Positions 12,136 to 25,900 of a DNA stretch of 64,000 nucleotides are shown piece by piece. The position numbers and the translations under genes were made by a program. Origin of the DNA: Hydractinia symbiolongicarpus (lineage: Eukaryota; Cnidaria; Hydrozoa; Anthoathecata; Hydractiniidae); assembly GCF_029227915.1 (NCBI RefSeq), contig NC_079888.1:18950001-19014000 (forward strand), read 5' to 3'. A model generated the notes under the pieces. The model was not told the origin of the DNA. It searched no databases and saw only the letters and a list, made by a program, of their open reading frames with translations. Each line of letters opens with the position of its first letter. Positions within the stretch are counted from its first letter, which is position 1.

Positions 12136-14690
12136 GGTAGCTTATATTGTATTTTCTGTTTTTTCACATTTTAGGGCACCAGTCCCAAATTGTTCTATGA
12201 TACAAAACATGTTGGCACGATTTCATTAAAGTAATTTTGACCCAATAATTCACAATTTCAAGCGTCATTCAAACGTGATTTGCATGTGAAGATTTGTTGA
12301 CAGAAGCGGTTAAAAAAATGATGGAACAATGATGAAACAGAAGATCTTGCTGATTTGCTCGATTACCACTTTTTGTTGGATGCGTTTGAAATAAGAATAT
12401 ATTCGTGAAATCCAGATTATGAATTGAAATAAAAAATACTTGTAATAGCCTAATTTGTAAAGTATTTTTATATAATTCAGATTGACTTTCGTGGTGAAAA
12501 ATCTCACAATTAGGGAATGGTCTAGGCTGAAATGTCTGTGTAAATGGTTAGCTTTTTCGTTTAACATATATATAGCTATATAACTGTAAATTTTTTTCAT
12601 TTGCAATCATTTGCTAGTCTAACAACAACAACAATAATGATGTGTTTCTAGCCCAGAATATCACAAAAACCTATTATTAGTGGATTATTTCCATTGGGGT
12701 CCACTGAGTCTGAGTGAAGCTAGCTTTCTCACATTTACGTTTAGTTTTAGCAGGCTTCTAGATAGAGAAAACTAATCAAGACCAACCTTAGAGCTAGCTA
12801 AGGTTACAGATCAGATGAATTATTTTTTTTTCCTTTTAAAATTTAATTTTAGTAGTATAATATCGGTTGTTCTTTGTTTATTAGCGTCTATTTTACATTT
12901 CTAATAGTTGTCAACCATTTTTTTTTTGTGAAAACGAAAGTGAAATGTATGGTGTAGAAAAGCTCGAACTTTTAGTAGTAAAAAAAGTGGCAGCTACTAC
13001 CTAATACGATAGAACGCTCGATAAGGGATACATGCAAACAGGAAAAGTAATTTTTAGGCAAAACCTTGCGTCAGAATGTTGTACAAGAGTGCTCCTGTAC
13101 TGGTAAATTGTGAACTAGCCATCCGGGCTTTTGTGGACCTTGCCGTCTGTTTAGGCTGCCCCGGGTAGCAACCAAAGGCGAAATAGTAGTCTATGGTCAT
13201 CCTTCTTTAGTTTTAAAAGAAAAAAATGTTAAATTTTCTTTTATTGGGCAACTAAAACAAGATAATAGAGAGTGAGGTCAATATCGATGACGTCATAATC
13301 TTATGCCGTAGGCGCTTTTTTAAAAAAAATTTTTGGCGCATGCGCACACTTTTTTTCCTTAAAATCGCGGTTTTGAATGACCGTGCTCTATGGAGGTCGA
13401 CTTTCAATGTTTGCCGGCAGAGGACTTGTACCAACAGGCAGAGTCAGATCTAGAGTAAATATTTTTGTCCATGAGCTATGGTGATTTGGCCACAAGTTAT
13501 GGGCACACGAGATTGCACTATATTCGTTAGTGGCACGTGACGAACAAAATATTTGCAAATTTTGTTTAGATAGGTCAGTGGATTTCCATTTGTTTTTGAA
13601 CAAATCCGTCAAATGCCTAAACACCCTAGATGTTTCCGGGCTCTGCGTTGTCTCTTTATGTAAATGATTGTAGCGCACTAGCATTGATCAATAAATAAGG
13701 TTTCACTGTAGGGTTAACTGAGAAAATGTGATGTTTTAATTCCAGCCAAATATCAATTAAAGCAAAACAAAGCAACGCATGTTTTGCACCTTGCAGACTT
13801 TGCCAGTGTTTCACCCCCTGGCGAATCACCAGGGAAGATTTACATTATTTTTTACAGTTTTAGCACACATAGAAACTTTCGCGATGGCTGACTCTTTCCG
13901 CAAATAAATTTTTTTTTTTTGCATTTTTGACGCTTTAGTCAAATGAAGTTGTCTTCGCAAGCTTTCGCTTGAGTACCAACTACGGGTTTCGCTTTGTTTC
14001 ATCATTATGGGAATTTGCCTAATAGAAGACTTCATAGGAGGAACAGTGGAACATCACGACCATCTGTTCACACCTTATTGTATTGCGAATTTCTATGGAT
14101 AAAAACCTGCCTTGTTGAGCTCTGAACAGTGTGAAAAAAACGAATTTAGCTATAAAAAATGTGAAGAAGAATGGGAACAAAGTTGGCACTGAATCTTAGG
14201 CCAGAGATATCGAAATGGAATTTTTTTTTTCTGCATAACATGAATACAAACAAATAAAAACAACAAATAAAATAAATAAAGCATATAAAAAACTATATAC
14301 AAATCTCAACTTTCTATATTTTTACATAAATAATAGCTCTGTTAACTTTTCATTTTTAACTTTTATGATACATTACCATAATAACTTCTTTTTACGTAAA
14401 AAACAAACAAAAAATATAATATATGAAACATCAACAAAAGTTATTCGCAATGACTGCAAAAATAAAATAATTGAAACAGAGAAAAAACTTGCATTCTGTC
14501 ATCAAACTACGAATAGGCTTATAAAGGTATTCCGTTACCAATATTAAACAGATCCAGTGAATTTAACAGAAACAGGAGGTTTCTTGTGAGTAACACCTTG
14601 GAAGAAAGGGGTGGACAAAGGGCGTTGAAATTGATTGATATGCTAATTCTGACAAAAGCAAAGGTCTTCTACAAGGAAATAAATATTAAA
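12136..14690. other. Intergenic, no gene seen
   Basis: Only chance frames are present. A minus-strand frame at 13388-13684 has fairly balanced composition, but I could not link it to an exon structure or a family. Confidence 0.4.
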
Positions 14691-14764
14691 CTGAGTCAAC
14701 TCAACGCCATATTTCTTTGAAACGCCACTGAGTCAACTCAACGCCATATTTCTTTGGAACGCCA
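14691..14764. repeat. 37-bp direct duplication
   Basis: A segment beginning CTGAGTCAACTCAACGCCAT occurs twice in tandem with a 37-bp period and one or two differences. No function is apparent. Sequence from 14765 to 15390 shows no gene. Confidence 0.8.
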
Positions 14765-15390
14765 AACTAAGCTCATTCAAAATGTCTTTACAGGATAAAA
14801 CCAACCTCGCTTCTAAATCAGGATTCTTCCTAGAAACAAACAGTCGTATTTTAAGAAAAGTTATGTGAGCGGCCTTTATTGCAGTGAAGTTGAGCACAAA
14901 AAGTATTTCGAGTGGGAAGAAAATTTCGCGATATTTCGTTCCGATTCGCAAAAATTTCTTCTTGCGAAATATACAAAAAATAGCCAACCGAAGAAATTAA
15001 TTCTCGCGAAAATAAAATATGCCTCAAGTTGTCCATTTCGCCAAATAGAATGTCTGCTTAAACAACAATCTTGGTCTAAATATGTTGAGATAAGGCAGCT
15101 AATTTTGAAGCTCGCCACCACAAGTAATTGCGTAGGCTATTTCTATATTAGATTGACACATTTTGAACTGGTCAAAGTTCGCTTTTCAATGTTCAGAGTG
15201 GACTTGCACTCGATTAAGTCCATACTCTTATAATGTGCTAATTGTTGCTGACGTCAACATGGCCATTTTTCACGAATTTCGGGGCCTTTGTTGGCCTCGA
15301 CGTGGATTATTTCGGTGTGCAGGTTTGCTTTAGAATGTGACTAGCAACTTGTTAACGCTTTCTGTCTGGCCTGTGTGTGTGCAAAAATAT

Positions 15391-16215
15391 GGTTGAAAAG
15401 ATGATAGAAAATAGGGATGAAAAGATATGATAGAAAATAGGGATGAAAAGATATGATAGAAAATAGGGATGAAAAGATATGATGATAGAAAATAGGGACG
15501 GAAAGATATGATAGAAAATAGGGATGAAAAGATAGGATAGAAAATAGGGATGAAAAAATAGGATAGAAAATTGGGATGAAAAGATAGGATAGAAAATAGG
15601 GATGAAATAATATGATAGAAAATTGGGATGAAAAGATATGATAGAAAATAGGGATGAAATAATATGATAGAAAATTGGGATGAAAAGATATGATAGAAAA
15701 TAGGGATGAAAAGATAGGATAGAAAATTGGCATGAAAAGATATGATAGAAAATAGGGATGAAAAGATATGATAGAAAATAGGGATGAAAAGATAGGATAG
15801 AAAATAGGGATGAAAAGATAGGATAGAAAATAGGGATGAAATAATATGATAGAAAATAGGGATGAAATAATATGATAGAAAATTGGGATGAAAAGATATG
15901 ATAGAAAATAGGGATGAAATAATATGATAGAAAATTGGGATGAAAAGATATGATAGAAAATAGGGATGAAAAGATAGGATAGAAAATTGGCATGAAAAGA
16001 TATGATAGAAAATAGGGATGAAAAGATATGATAGAAAATAGGGATGAAAAGATAGGATAGAAAATTGGGATGAAAAGATATGATAGAAAATAGGGATGAA
16101 AAGATAGGATAGAAAATTGGGATGAAAAGATATGATAGAAAATAGGGATGAAAAGATATGATAGAAAATAGGGACGGAAAGATTGGATGGAAAATAAGGA
16201 CGAGAAGATATCATA
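15391..16215. repeat. 26-bp minisatellite, about 31 copies, with 260-bp higher-order repeat
   Basis: The unit is GATAGAAAATAGGGATGAAA followed by AGATAT. Variants change AGG to TTG, AAGATAT to ATAATAT, or GATAT to GATAG. One copy near 15480 is 29 bp. A block of about 215 bp at 15589-15804 recurs without difference at 15849-16064, exactly ten units (260 bp) away. The plus strand is strongly purine-rich. All three minus-strand frames lack stops through most of the array because the unit contains no stop complement. The apparent proteins of up to 323 residues are artefacts of this. Confidence 0.95.
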
Positions 16216-16962
16216 GAAAAGGAAGATTTCGAACTTTCTACACTGATCCATTTTGGTTTACTACTAGTATTGTTATCATTAGTCGTTTTTCTTTCTCTCA
16301 TTCACAAAAATTAACTTCATGAAAAAACACCTGATTCGCGAAAGATTTCTCATAAAACACAGAAAATAAATCTGAAAAGAAAAGTAACATTCCTGAGGAA
16401 GTCTGATTATAAGGTTTTCAGCATCTAAAACATTACTTATATAAATAAGTTGAAATTAGAACCAAGAAATAATGGATATGTTTTGATGACTTTATAAAAA
16501 ACTCACAACTAACAACGCTCACCTGATTAACAGTTTGACTGTTGTTGTTATGGCAACACAATCATTCTTGAACACCTAACAATAATAACAGAAACAAAAC
16601 TTTAAATATCTACCAATAATATCAAGATTACCAAGGTTTTACATATTGACCTGAAAATGAAGTATACCTCCAAAATATATTGTCAAAAAATATATACATT
16701 GTTACAGAGCCTTCCTTCAAATTATTGAATCGCATTCACAATGTTTCTACCAAGAAAATTATCAAGGTTGTCGGCGACATTAAGCCTGTAAACCTCATAA
16801 TTTACCTGTAAATTATGAGGTTTTTGAAAAAATAACGAAAGGAGAAAAGACGAAAGAGACATCCAGACAACAATTGAAATTATTTTTCATCATCTGCAAT
16901 AATACTACCAAAAAATCATTCTCAATAGCTTCACAATCTGCATTACACTTTTTTTACTTTGA
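16216..16962. other. 3' flank of the RRM gene, with a 15-bp-arm hairpin
   Basis: A perfect hairpin lies at 16790-16823: 15-bp arms starting AAACCTCATAATTTA and a CCTG loop. A minus-strand acceptor near 16437 followed by a very short open segment could be an alternative last exon of the RRM gene. No other gene is seen. Confidence 0.4.
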
Positions 16963-19900
16963 CTACATACAAACCTGAAGTCTCTCCTTTTTGTTCAACT
17001 CATCACTATTGGTTTGTGTTTTAGTACACGTGTGATTCTTCACCAGATCTCGCCTTTCAGGTCTCGCATGTGTGTCCATCGTTGCATGCTTGGAAGCCTC
17101 AGCTTTTGAATCCATGGCCGCCTGCTTTTCGGTCTCCACTTGTGTGATCACGGTTGCTTGATTCTCAACCTTCGCTTGTATGGTAACGGCCTCATGTTTC
17201 CCGACTTTAGAATGTGTGTCCATGGATGACTGTTTATCAATATTGACTTTTATGGAAGCTACACCTTGGTTTTCTTTATTTTCAAACTTTAAAAGTTGTT
17301 TGTCAACATATCCTCTGCAACGTATACCTCGTAAAACGCCTGCAACAGCTGGAAAGAAGGAATAGGCATAAAAGCAAACAGAAAACATATCAAAAATATA
17401 GGTGAAGTCTGTATGGCAATAGCCGTCGTCTGTCTGTTACGGAAACCCGAAATGCGATATATAAATGACGGGCGACCCCGTGGATTTTTCCACGGGTTGA
17501 CGACTAGTATTTATATATTAAAGCTAAGCAAAAACACATTTCCTATAAAAAATTGAAAACGCGAAGAAAATAAAAAATTGTTTTTTTTTTAATGACTTTA
17601 AAAAATATTCAATTTTTTGGCATTTTAGCTGCGAACCATAATTTTGGCAATGTAGACAAGAGCGAATTAAAACAAAGAAAAAAACAGCGGAAAGACGTCA
17701 CTATCAGAAAATAAGATGAAAGGTCTTGGTATTTGAAATTTATTTTGTTTAAAATACTTTTCGAGTTTCGAGAACTTTTCACAGTCTTCACCGAAATCTG
17801 AAGAATGATGAAAAAAAACCTGAAACATGTATGAAATTAAAGGACTAACCATTATATTTTGCACCAGTGATCACGTCTTCAATAATTGCCACTATTTCCT
17901 CATCGCTGGGAACAGGTGGTAACAAATTTTCCAGTAAGCAGTCTTTCATTGGTTTAAAAGGTATGATCATATTTATATCGGCTACTTCATAAAACATAAA
18001 CAATCTGAAAAGATTTTAGGACAAATCAAGGAGTGACTATAGGTCATGTGACAGTTATATAGTTGACTATAGCTGTTTTTAAGCACTACACCAAGACGTA
18101 GTTGCTATCAGACAATAATAAAGTAAGTATAAGAAAATGATGTAGTGGTTGTAGGAAAATGATGAAGTGGTTGTAAGAAAATGATAAAGTGGTTGTAAGA
18201 AAATAATGAAGTGGTTGTAAAAATCATGATAAAGTGGTTGTAAGAAAGTAATGTAGTGGTTGTAGGAAAATGATGTAGTGGTTGCAAGAAAATGATAAAG
18301 TGGTTGTAAGAAAATGATGAAGTGGTTGTAAGAAAATGATGAAGTGGTTGTAAGAAAATGATGTAGTGGTTGTAAGAAAATGATGAAGTGGTTGTAAGAA
18401 AATGATGTAGTGGTTGTAAAAAAGTAATGTAGTGGTTGTAGGAAAATGATGAAGTGGTTATTAGAAAATGATGTAGTGGTTGTAAGAAAATGATGAAGTG
18501 GTTGTAAGAAAATGATGTAGTGGTTGTAAGAAAGTAATGTAGTGGTTGTAGGAAAATGATGTAGTGGTTGCAAGAAAATGATGAAGTGGTTATAAGAAAA
18601 TGATGAAGTGGTTATTAGAAAATGATGAAGTGGTTGTAAGAAAGTAATGTAGTGTTTATAAGACAAATGATGAAAACGTTGTAAGAAAATGATGTGGTGG
18701 TTGAAGGACCATGATAAAGTGTTTGCTAGAAAATGATGAAGTGGTTGTAAGAAAATGATGTAGTGGTTGTAAGAAAGTAATGTAGTGGTTGTAGGAAAAT
18801 GATGTAGTGGTTGCAAGAAAATGATAAAGTGGTTGTAAGAAAATGATGAAGTGGTTATTAGAAAATGATGTAGTGGTTGTAAGAAAATGATGAAGTGGTT
18901 GTAAGAAAATGATGTAGTGGTTGTAAGAAAGTAATGTAGTGGTTGTAGGAAAATGATGTAGTGGTTGCAAGAAAATGATGAAGTGGTTATAAGAAAATGA
19001 TGAAGTGGTTATTAGAAAATGATGTAGTGGTTGTAAGAAAGTAATGTAGTGTTTATAAGACAAATGATGAAAACGTTGTAAGAAAATGATGTGGTGGTTG
19101 AAGGACCATGATAAAGTGGTTGCTAGAAAATGATGAAGATGTTGTAAGAAAATGATGAAATTCTTATATGAAAATAATGTAGTGGTTATAAGAAAATGAT
19201 AAAGTGGTTGTAAGGACAATGATAAATTGGCTGTAAGAAAATGCTGTAGAGGTTGGAAGAAAATAATGTAGTGCTTGTAAAAACCATGATAGGGTGGTTG
19301 TAAGGCCATGATGAAGTGGTTGTAAGAAAATAATGTGGAGGTTGTAAGAAAATGACAAAGAAGTTGTATAAAAGTAATGTTGTGGTTGTAAGAAGGGGAT
19401 GAAGTACTTCTGAAGAAAATAAAGAAGTGATTAGAAAACAATAGGGTTACACAATTAAAACATTACAAAATCAATATACCTACCGATTTCTTAACACTTC
19501 TTCTTGTTTCAAGCTCTAAAAAGTAAAATACAGAATCTAATATTTTAATAATGATGACATTTGCTACGATTTACTTGTAAAATCTGTTTCATGATAGAAA
19601 GAAGTTTGATTTAAATATTATTGAGTCTTCCCCGAACAAATATTTAAGTTAAAAAAGCTCTTATTAAATAATAAACTGTGCGAACAAACTAAGGTTGTTT
19701 AGCAAAATAGTACTGAATTGACAAGAAAAATTCATAAGCTATGAAATACCTTGTTTGAATTAAAGGCATCTATTTGAAGTGGTGGAAATCCTCTATCAAC
19801 TTTTACCCGGATGTTACCAGTTTGAGTTAAGTTTGGTTCAATTGATTGAATATTTTTAGTATGCATCACATCAGACGATTTTAATTCCCGCGCTACAAGT

Positions 19901-22900
19901 TCAAATTTGGAATTTGTCTTTGTAAATTGTAGAACACAGTTATTCTTTTCACTAAGAAAGTCTCCCTCCTTACTTTGATGATTTGATGTTATTGCTCCAT
20001 TGCTTAAATCCTTCTTGCCAAGACCACAAGGAGCGCGCATCTCATCCAAGATATCCACTGCAGACGCTCTGTTATTGTAGTTACTATAACTTCTGGTTCC
20101 TTCCTCACTTTCCCATTCGTTACCCTTGGTATCATTTCGATGCGAAGTTTTACCAATTTTTTTAGATACATGTTTGGTCGTAGGTAAGCCAGTCTTGTGT
20201 GCTAACATATCAGCAAAATCTCTGGATGTATTAAATTTTGTTGTACGCCTTTCATCGCAACTGGAAGGCTTTGGAATAGGCACCATACTACTACTTTGTA
20301 TTCGAATCAAAGCATCGTCCAGCACCCTCCACATAGTTTGGAAACTAGTATCAGGGCAATATTGGGGATTTTGAAGAGAAAAATGCACATTTTTCGAAGT
20401 GCGTTGGTTGGAAGTCATATGTGATTTACTGTTTAATATTTCCTTCCTTATTCTTCTCCTGTAGTTAGCCTTTTTCTTTCTACTTGATGTTAAACTTTCG
20501 TTTAGATTATATACCGTGTAATCAACGTCTGACTGACTGCAATTACTTGTCCTCAAGGGATCACAGTTTTCTTGATTAACCTGTTTAAAATTCTGATTAA
20601 TAGTTTCAATTTCATCACAAAACATCTTTGATGCTTTATTATCGATGCAGGGTAATCTCCTTCGTTTTGTTTCAGGTTGAGTTGTTGCTAGAAATCAAGC
20701 AAGGTTATCAAACCATTTATTCCTTGCTTTTTTTGGAGTCTTAATTGCTGTGGAAACAACCATAAAAAAAGAAGATAATACTTTCTGTTCTTTTTAATAG
20801 AGGGTGAGAACCTTGTTGTGTCATAGTAAAGAAGGTTAACACAAATTTTACAAGAAAAAATACAATTGTGCATTTTCAATAACTTTAAAAAGAGAAAAGG
20901 AAAAATTTATGTTTCATGGAATGGAAGGTTTATTTATTTGGGGAATTTTAGCAAATAAAACATGTGTTTGTTAAAATTCAAATACAAAAAAACACATTAT
21001 AACAGTATTAAGTTCTGTAACTTTACCTATCAGACTAAAAAAATAATCTATCAATGCAACGCCTGAGGTTTTATAAAAAACGACATAATTACTGTATGGG
21101 ACAAGCTCAGACTACAACATGATGCAACCAAAAGACACAACAAAAATTTTGCAATTTTATAATTTCTTAAGAAATGTAATTACCTAGAACACTGCATGAT
21201 TTGGGAGGACTGGGAATATAATAATTCAAATGTTCTTCAACAGGACTTTGATAATATTCAATGGTAACACATCGTCCAAGAAGCTTTGAATTATTGTATC
21301 TAGTAACAAATAATTACATGTAGCAAGTGATTTCAAACGCTTTTCAAAAATAGCTTAAAAAAAGTTAGCTAAAATTCTCTAGCAAAACATAATCTAGACC
21401 ATGAGTCAGGAGATACTTATCTAGTTTACCACACATCTTTTTCATACCTGCAGCTTTTTAATATAGATGATACCATTGAAAAAGGAATAAAACAATAAAT
21501 AAAATAAAGACGCCATGTATTTCAGAAATTAATAATACTAAATATATCTCTTTGAGAATCATAAAAAAACCATAGTTTCGTTAAGGCTGGCTCCTATACT
21601 TTAAGAACAAAAAAGAAAAAAACGAATACTACTATATTAGGAAAAAATAATACCTTATTAGGATTTTGTTTACGGGGATTTATTTTGCAGTCCAAATTTT
21701 GTTAGCGATACACAAACAAAATCCCATTACCGTACAACATAACACTTCTTACACAGGCCTTATACAACCTACCTTTTAACTCAATTGACACGACTCTGTT
21801 AGTCAACAAAGGAAGTAACTCTCTGAACTTTTTCCAAGCAGAACCTATCTGCAAGTAACACTTCTTCCAACACCCTCTTCACTGCCCAACATATCACCTA
21901 AGTAACAGAAGTTCTCAACTATCTCTAACGAGCCACTGTTGTACATCATTGAAGCTGGAAATACTTCATTCTCTATAATCTCACCTTTGCAACGCTTGTA
22001 TACAAACTGGATGTCAGCTCTTAACCTTCCACCAATACTACTGCACTTCTTATGTACCCAATGCTTGCAAGTCTGACAAAAAACTGAGTTACTACCAACC
22101 CTTTTCCTGCAAACTCCACAAGGCCACTTTCCAACTACAAGGTCACACTTGGCTGCAATGCTACTAATCATGACTTTAGACTTTGCTGTGTTCACCCTTA
22201 GCACTTTCTCTTCTAGTCCTTCTTCCACTTCTCAAACTTTTCAACTAATTCTTCCATCGACTCTGCTATGAGAACCAAATCATCTGCATACAATAACTCC
22301 CATAAAGCCTGTTCTGAACTCCATCGACAGCGCTTCTAAGAGTAGAACAAACAACAAAGGACTATAAGTACAGAACCCTGATGTACACCAACATGTACAC
22401 TAAATTCATCACTTAGTGAATCGTTAATCCTGACATCACTACAAAGGCAAAATAGAATCTCTTTCTCTTTCCTAAATACCTGAAGCTGTCTGAGTAAAAA
22501 TATTGCATCTGTAGTGCCACGCCCCAGAACAAAACCAAATTGCATCTTATCTATATGAGAAAATTAGGTGTGGATGAGTGGCTAGTTACGATGGTTCAGT
22601 CTATGTACAGCAATGCTAGAAGTCGTGTCAGGATTAACGATTCACTTAGTGACGAATTTAGTGTAAATGTTGGTGTACATCAGGGTTCTGTACTTAGTCC
22701 TTTGTTGTTTATTCTAGTCTTAGAAGCGCTGTCGATGGAGTTCAGAACAGGTTGTCCATGGGAGTTATTGTATGCAGATGATTTGGTTCTCATAGCAGAG
22801 TCGATGGAAGAATTAGTTGAAAAGTTTGAGAAGTGGAAGAAAGGACTAGAAGAGAAAGGGCTGAAGGTAAACACAGCAAAGTCTAAAGTCATGATAAGTA

Positions 22901-25900
22901 GCATTGCAGCCAAGTGTGACCTTGTAGTTGGAAAGTGGCCTTGTGGAGTTTGCAGGAAAGGGGTTGGCAGTAACTCAATTTTTTGTCAGACTTGCAAGCA
23001 TTGGGTACATAAGAAGTGCAGTAGTATTAGTGGAAGGTTAAGAGCTGGCATACAGTTTGTATGCAAGCGTTGCAAAGGTGAGATTATAGAGAATGAAGTA
23101 TTTCCAGCTTTAATGATGTACAACAGTGGCTCGTTAGAGATAGTTAAGAACTTCTGTTACTTAGGTGATATGTTGGGCAGTGATGGAGGTGTTGGAAGAA
23201 GTGTTACTTGCAGGATAGGTTCTGCTTGGAAAAAGTTTAGAGAGTTACTTCCTTTATTGACTAGCAGAGTCCTGTCAATTGAGGTAAAAGGTAGGTTGTA
23301 TGAGGCCTGTGTAAGAAGTGTTATGTTGTACGGTAGTGAGACATGGGCAGTGAAGCAGGAAGATCTTGACCGTTTAGAAAGGAATGATATGAGAATGGTT
23401 AGGTGGATGTGTAATGCCAGTCTGAGAGACAGAAAGAGTTCAGATGAGCTAAGAAGCAGGCTAAGTCTCCGTAGAATTAAAGATGTTATCCAGATAAGAA
23501 GATTGAATTGGCTGGGGCACTTAGAAAGAATGGAGGAGGATAATTGGGTAAGAAAGTGTAGAGACTTGATAGTTCCTGGGGCAAAGCCCAGAGGCAGGCC
23601 GAGAAAGACTTGGCAGGAGGTTATAAGGACAGACTTGATAGAGAGGAAGTTGAGTTTAGATCTAACACAGTCTAGATCAGATTGGAAGAGGGTCATTAAT
23701 ATACCCCGTCCAACCCATGCTAGCATGGAAAGCGGACGTTAAGCCGAGAATGATGATGATGATGATTCTTTCTCTAGGTAACTTATCAATCACTCTTTTA
23801 ATAACTTTCATTACTTGATTAACTAACTTCAAACCTCTATAGTTAGCTCTTTCTAATGCATCACCCATGCCCTTGAAACAATTCACTACTACACTTGACT
23901 GCCACTCACTTGGAATAGCTCCATCGCAAAGAGGTATTCAAGATAGCAAAGCAAATGAAGAAGACTAATCAAGATGTTGATTAGCAAGACTTGTAATAAG
24001 CTCAACTCCAATATATCCAGATGCTTTTACTATCTCTGCAACAATACCTGATACTCCTGCAGCCGTGCCAATCTGACCAGACCATTGTGGGCTAACTGCT
24101 GAACTTTAGCACTAAATTGTCTTGCTACAATCTCTCCTTCAGCTTCTAGACTTTTCGACGGGGCCTGTACTTTCCCTTGGCTTCTTTAACACTCTTCAAG
24201 ATAATATCACAAACCAGCAACCTATGCTGGGAAACACACTCTTCCCCCGATATAACTTTCACGTCCTTCACCACTTTCTTGTCTGACTTTCTAACCAGGA
24301 AGTAATCTATCTGTGTCTTACAACCACCTGACTCATATGTTATCAGCCTACTCTGTCTCTTATTGAATAATGTGTTGCAAACCACCATGTCCGTTGCCAT
24401 TCCAAACTCAAGCAATCTCTCCCCTTCCTTATTTCTGCTCCCAAATCCAGAGCCTTCATGCACACCTCTATAACCTTCAGATGACTTCCCAACATGACCA
24501 TTAAAGTCGCCACCCACCATGACAAGTTCAGTGTCTCCAAACTTTGATGTAACTGCTATTAGCTCATTAATTAATTAACAATTATAATTTTACAGGTTGA
24601 CTACGTCAGAAATATTTACAATCCTGGTATCAATGTAGGACCTGTTGAAACAAAAAATAGTAATAAATGAAATTTTAAAATAGGTAATAATTTAGGTAAA
24701 TCTTTTTTTCTATACATATTATACAAAAACAAATAAATAAATAAGGTAATTGAAAATAAATAAATTAATTAGATAGGTTAGATGGAAAAAAGGAAACTGG
24801 TACACTGATGACGTAAGAATGGGATAGCACGAAAATTATTCTACACTGCTTAGTCAAAACACTCACACACAGGCAACTCAATAGAGAGAGAATCCTAGAA
24901 CAAAATGAAAGGCAATTAGAATACAAAAGTGATTCAAATTGGATCAAATAGCATGAGACAAACAAAGTTATGGAGGAAAGAAATTAAACAATGCAAGAAA
25001 ACCAAAAATCAAAACAAAATATACATGGTAACGATACTAATAGAATGATCAGAAAAATATATACATATAAATTACTACACTGCTTAGTCAAAACATTCTC
25101 AGGCAATAAAATCCATAAAGAGAGAAACTTAGAACAAAATGAAAGGCAATCAGGATACAAAAGTGATTCAAATTGGATCAAATAGCATGAGACAAACAAG
25201 GTTTTGAGGAAAGAAATTAAACAATGCAAGAAAACCAAAAATTAAAACAAAATATACATAGTAACGATAAACATGACTTGAACTAGAAAAACAAACAGAC
25301 AGTAAAAATAAATTGAATAACTAAGACAAATTAACTACGCTGATATTTCTTTTAAAAATAATAAATGACTTTTCGTTTCTCAAAGGTAAATCAAGTTTAT
25401 TGAACAGCAAGGTTCCTTGATAACAAGTGGTTTTGCAACCAGCTTCAAGGTACTCTGAGTAACGATTTGTTACCACATGTGTTGATTCGATGTTCTATAA
25501 ATTCATATTGAACATTTTGAATTGGTTCCAGGTTGTGAATCGATTTAAATACATCGGTAACCATTTTTCGATTTCTTTGTAGATCAATTTCCAGCCAGGA
25601 CATTGCAGAATCTGTGCCAATGATCCTTTTTGCTCTATTTTGTTGCGCTTGAAACTTGATTTTCCAGGTTAAGTTCAAGCCAGAAAATAGAGGGTAGCAA
25701 TAATGAAACAGTGGATTAATCATGGATTTGTAGATAGTTTCTGCCACCGTTGGTGGTAAAGTATAACAAATTCGACTGAGCAATGTAACACGTGAGCATA
25801 TTCTCTTGTAAACCGAATTATAATGAAAATTCAAATTCAAATGTTGATCTAATGTTACTCCAAGATATTGGTACGATTCAGGTCGGTTCAATTCTACAGT

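Noticed and set aside
13388-13684. 98-residue minus-strand frame with balanced composition
   Set aside because: No family likeness, no convincing splice partners and no conserved motif.
15330-16301. Minus-strand frames of 130 to 323 residues with repeated SLFSIISFHP-like text
   Set aside because: All three minus frames are open only because the 26-bp satellite unit has no stop complement. The frames rotate through the same words and show no codon constraint.
15391-19440. Possible CRISPR-like arrays
   Set aside because: The units are tandem with no spacers, and the host is a eukaryote.
18079-19441. Minus-strand frames of 245 and 261 residues with repeated HHFLTTT-like text
   Set aside because: Same cause, from the 22-bp satellite inside an intron of the RRM gene.
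24594-24641. A 48-nt in-frame cassette exon for the RRM gene
   Set aside because: It has AG and GT borders and keeps frame, but it would insert 16 residues into the last helix of the RRM and lies at the edge of a LINE insertion. Joining without it gives a normal RRM.
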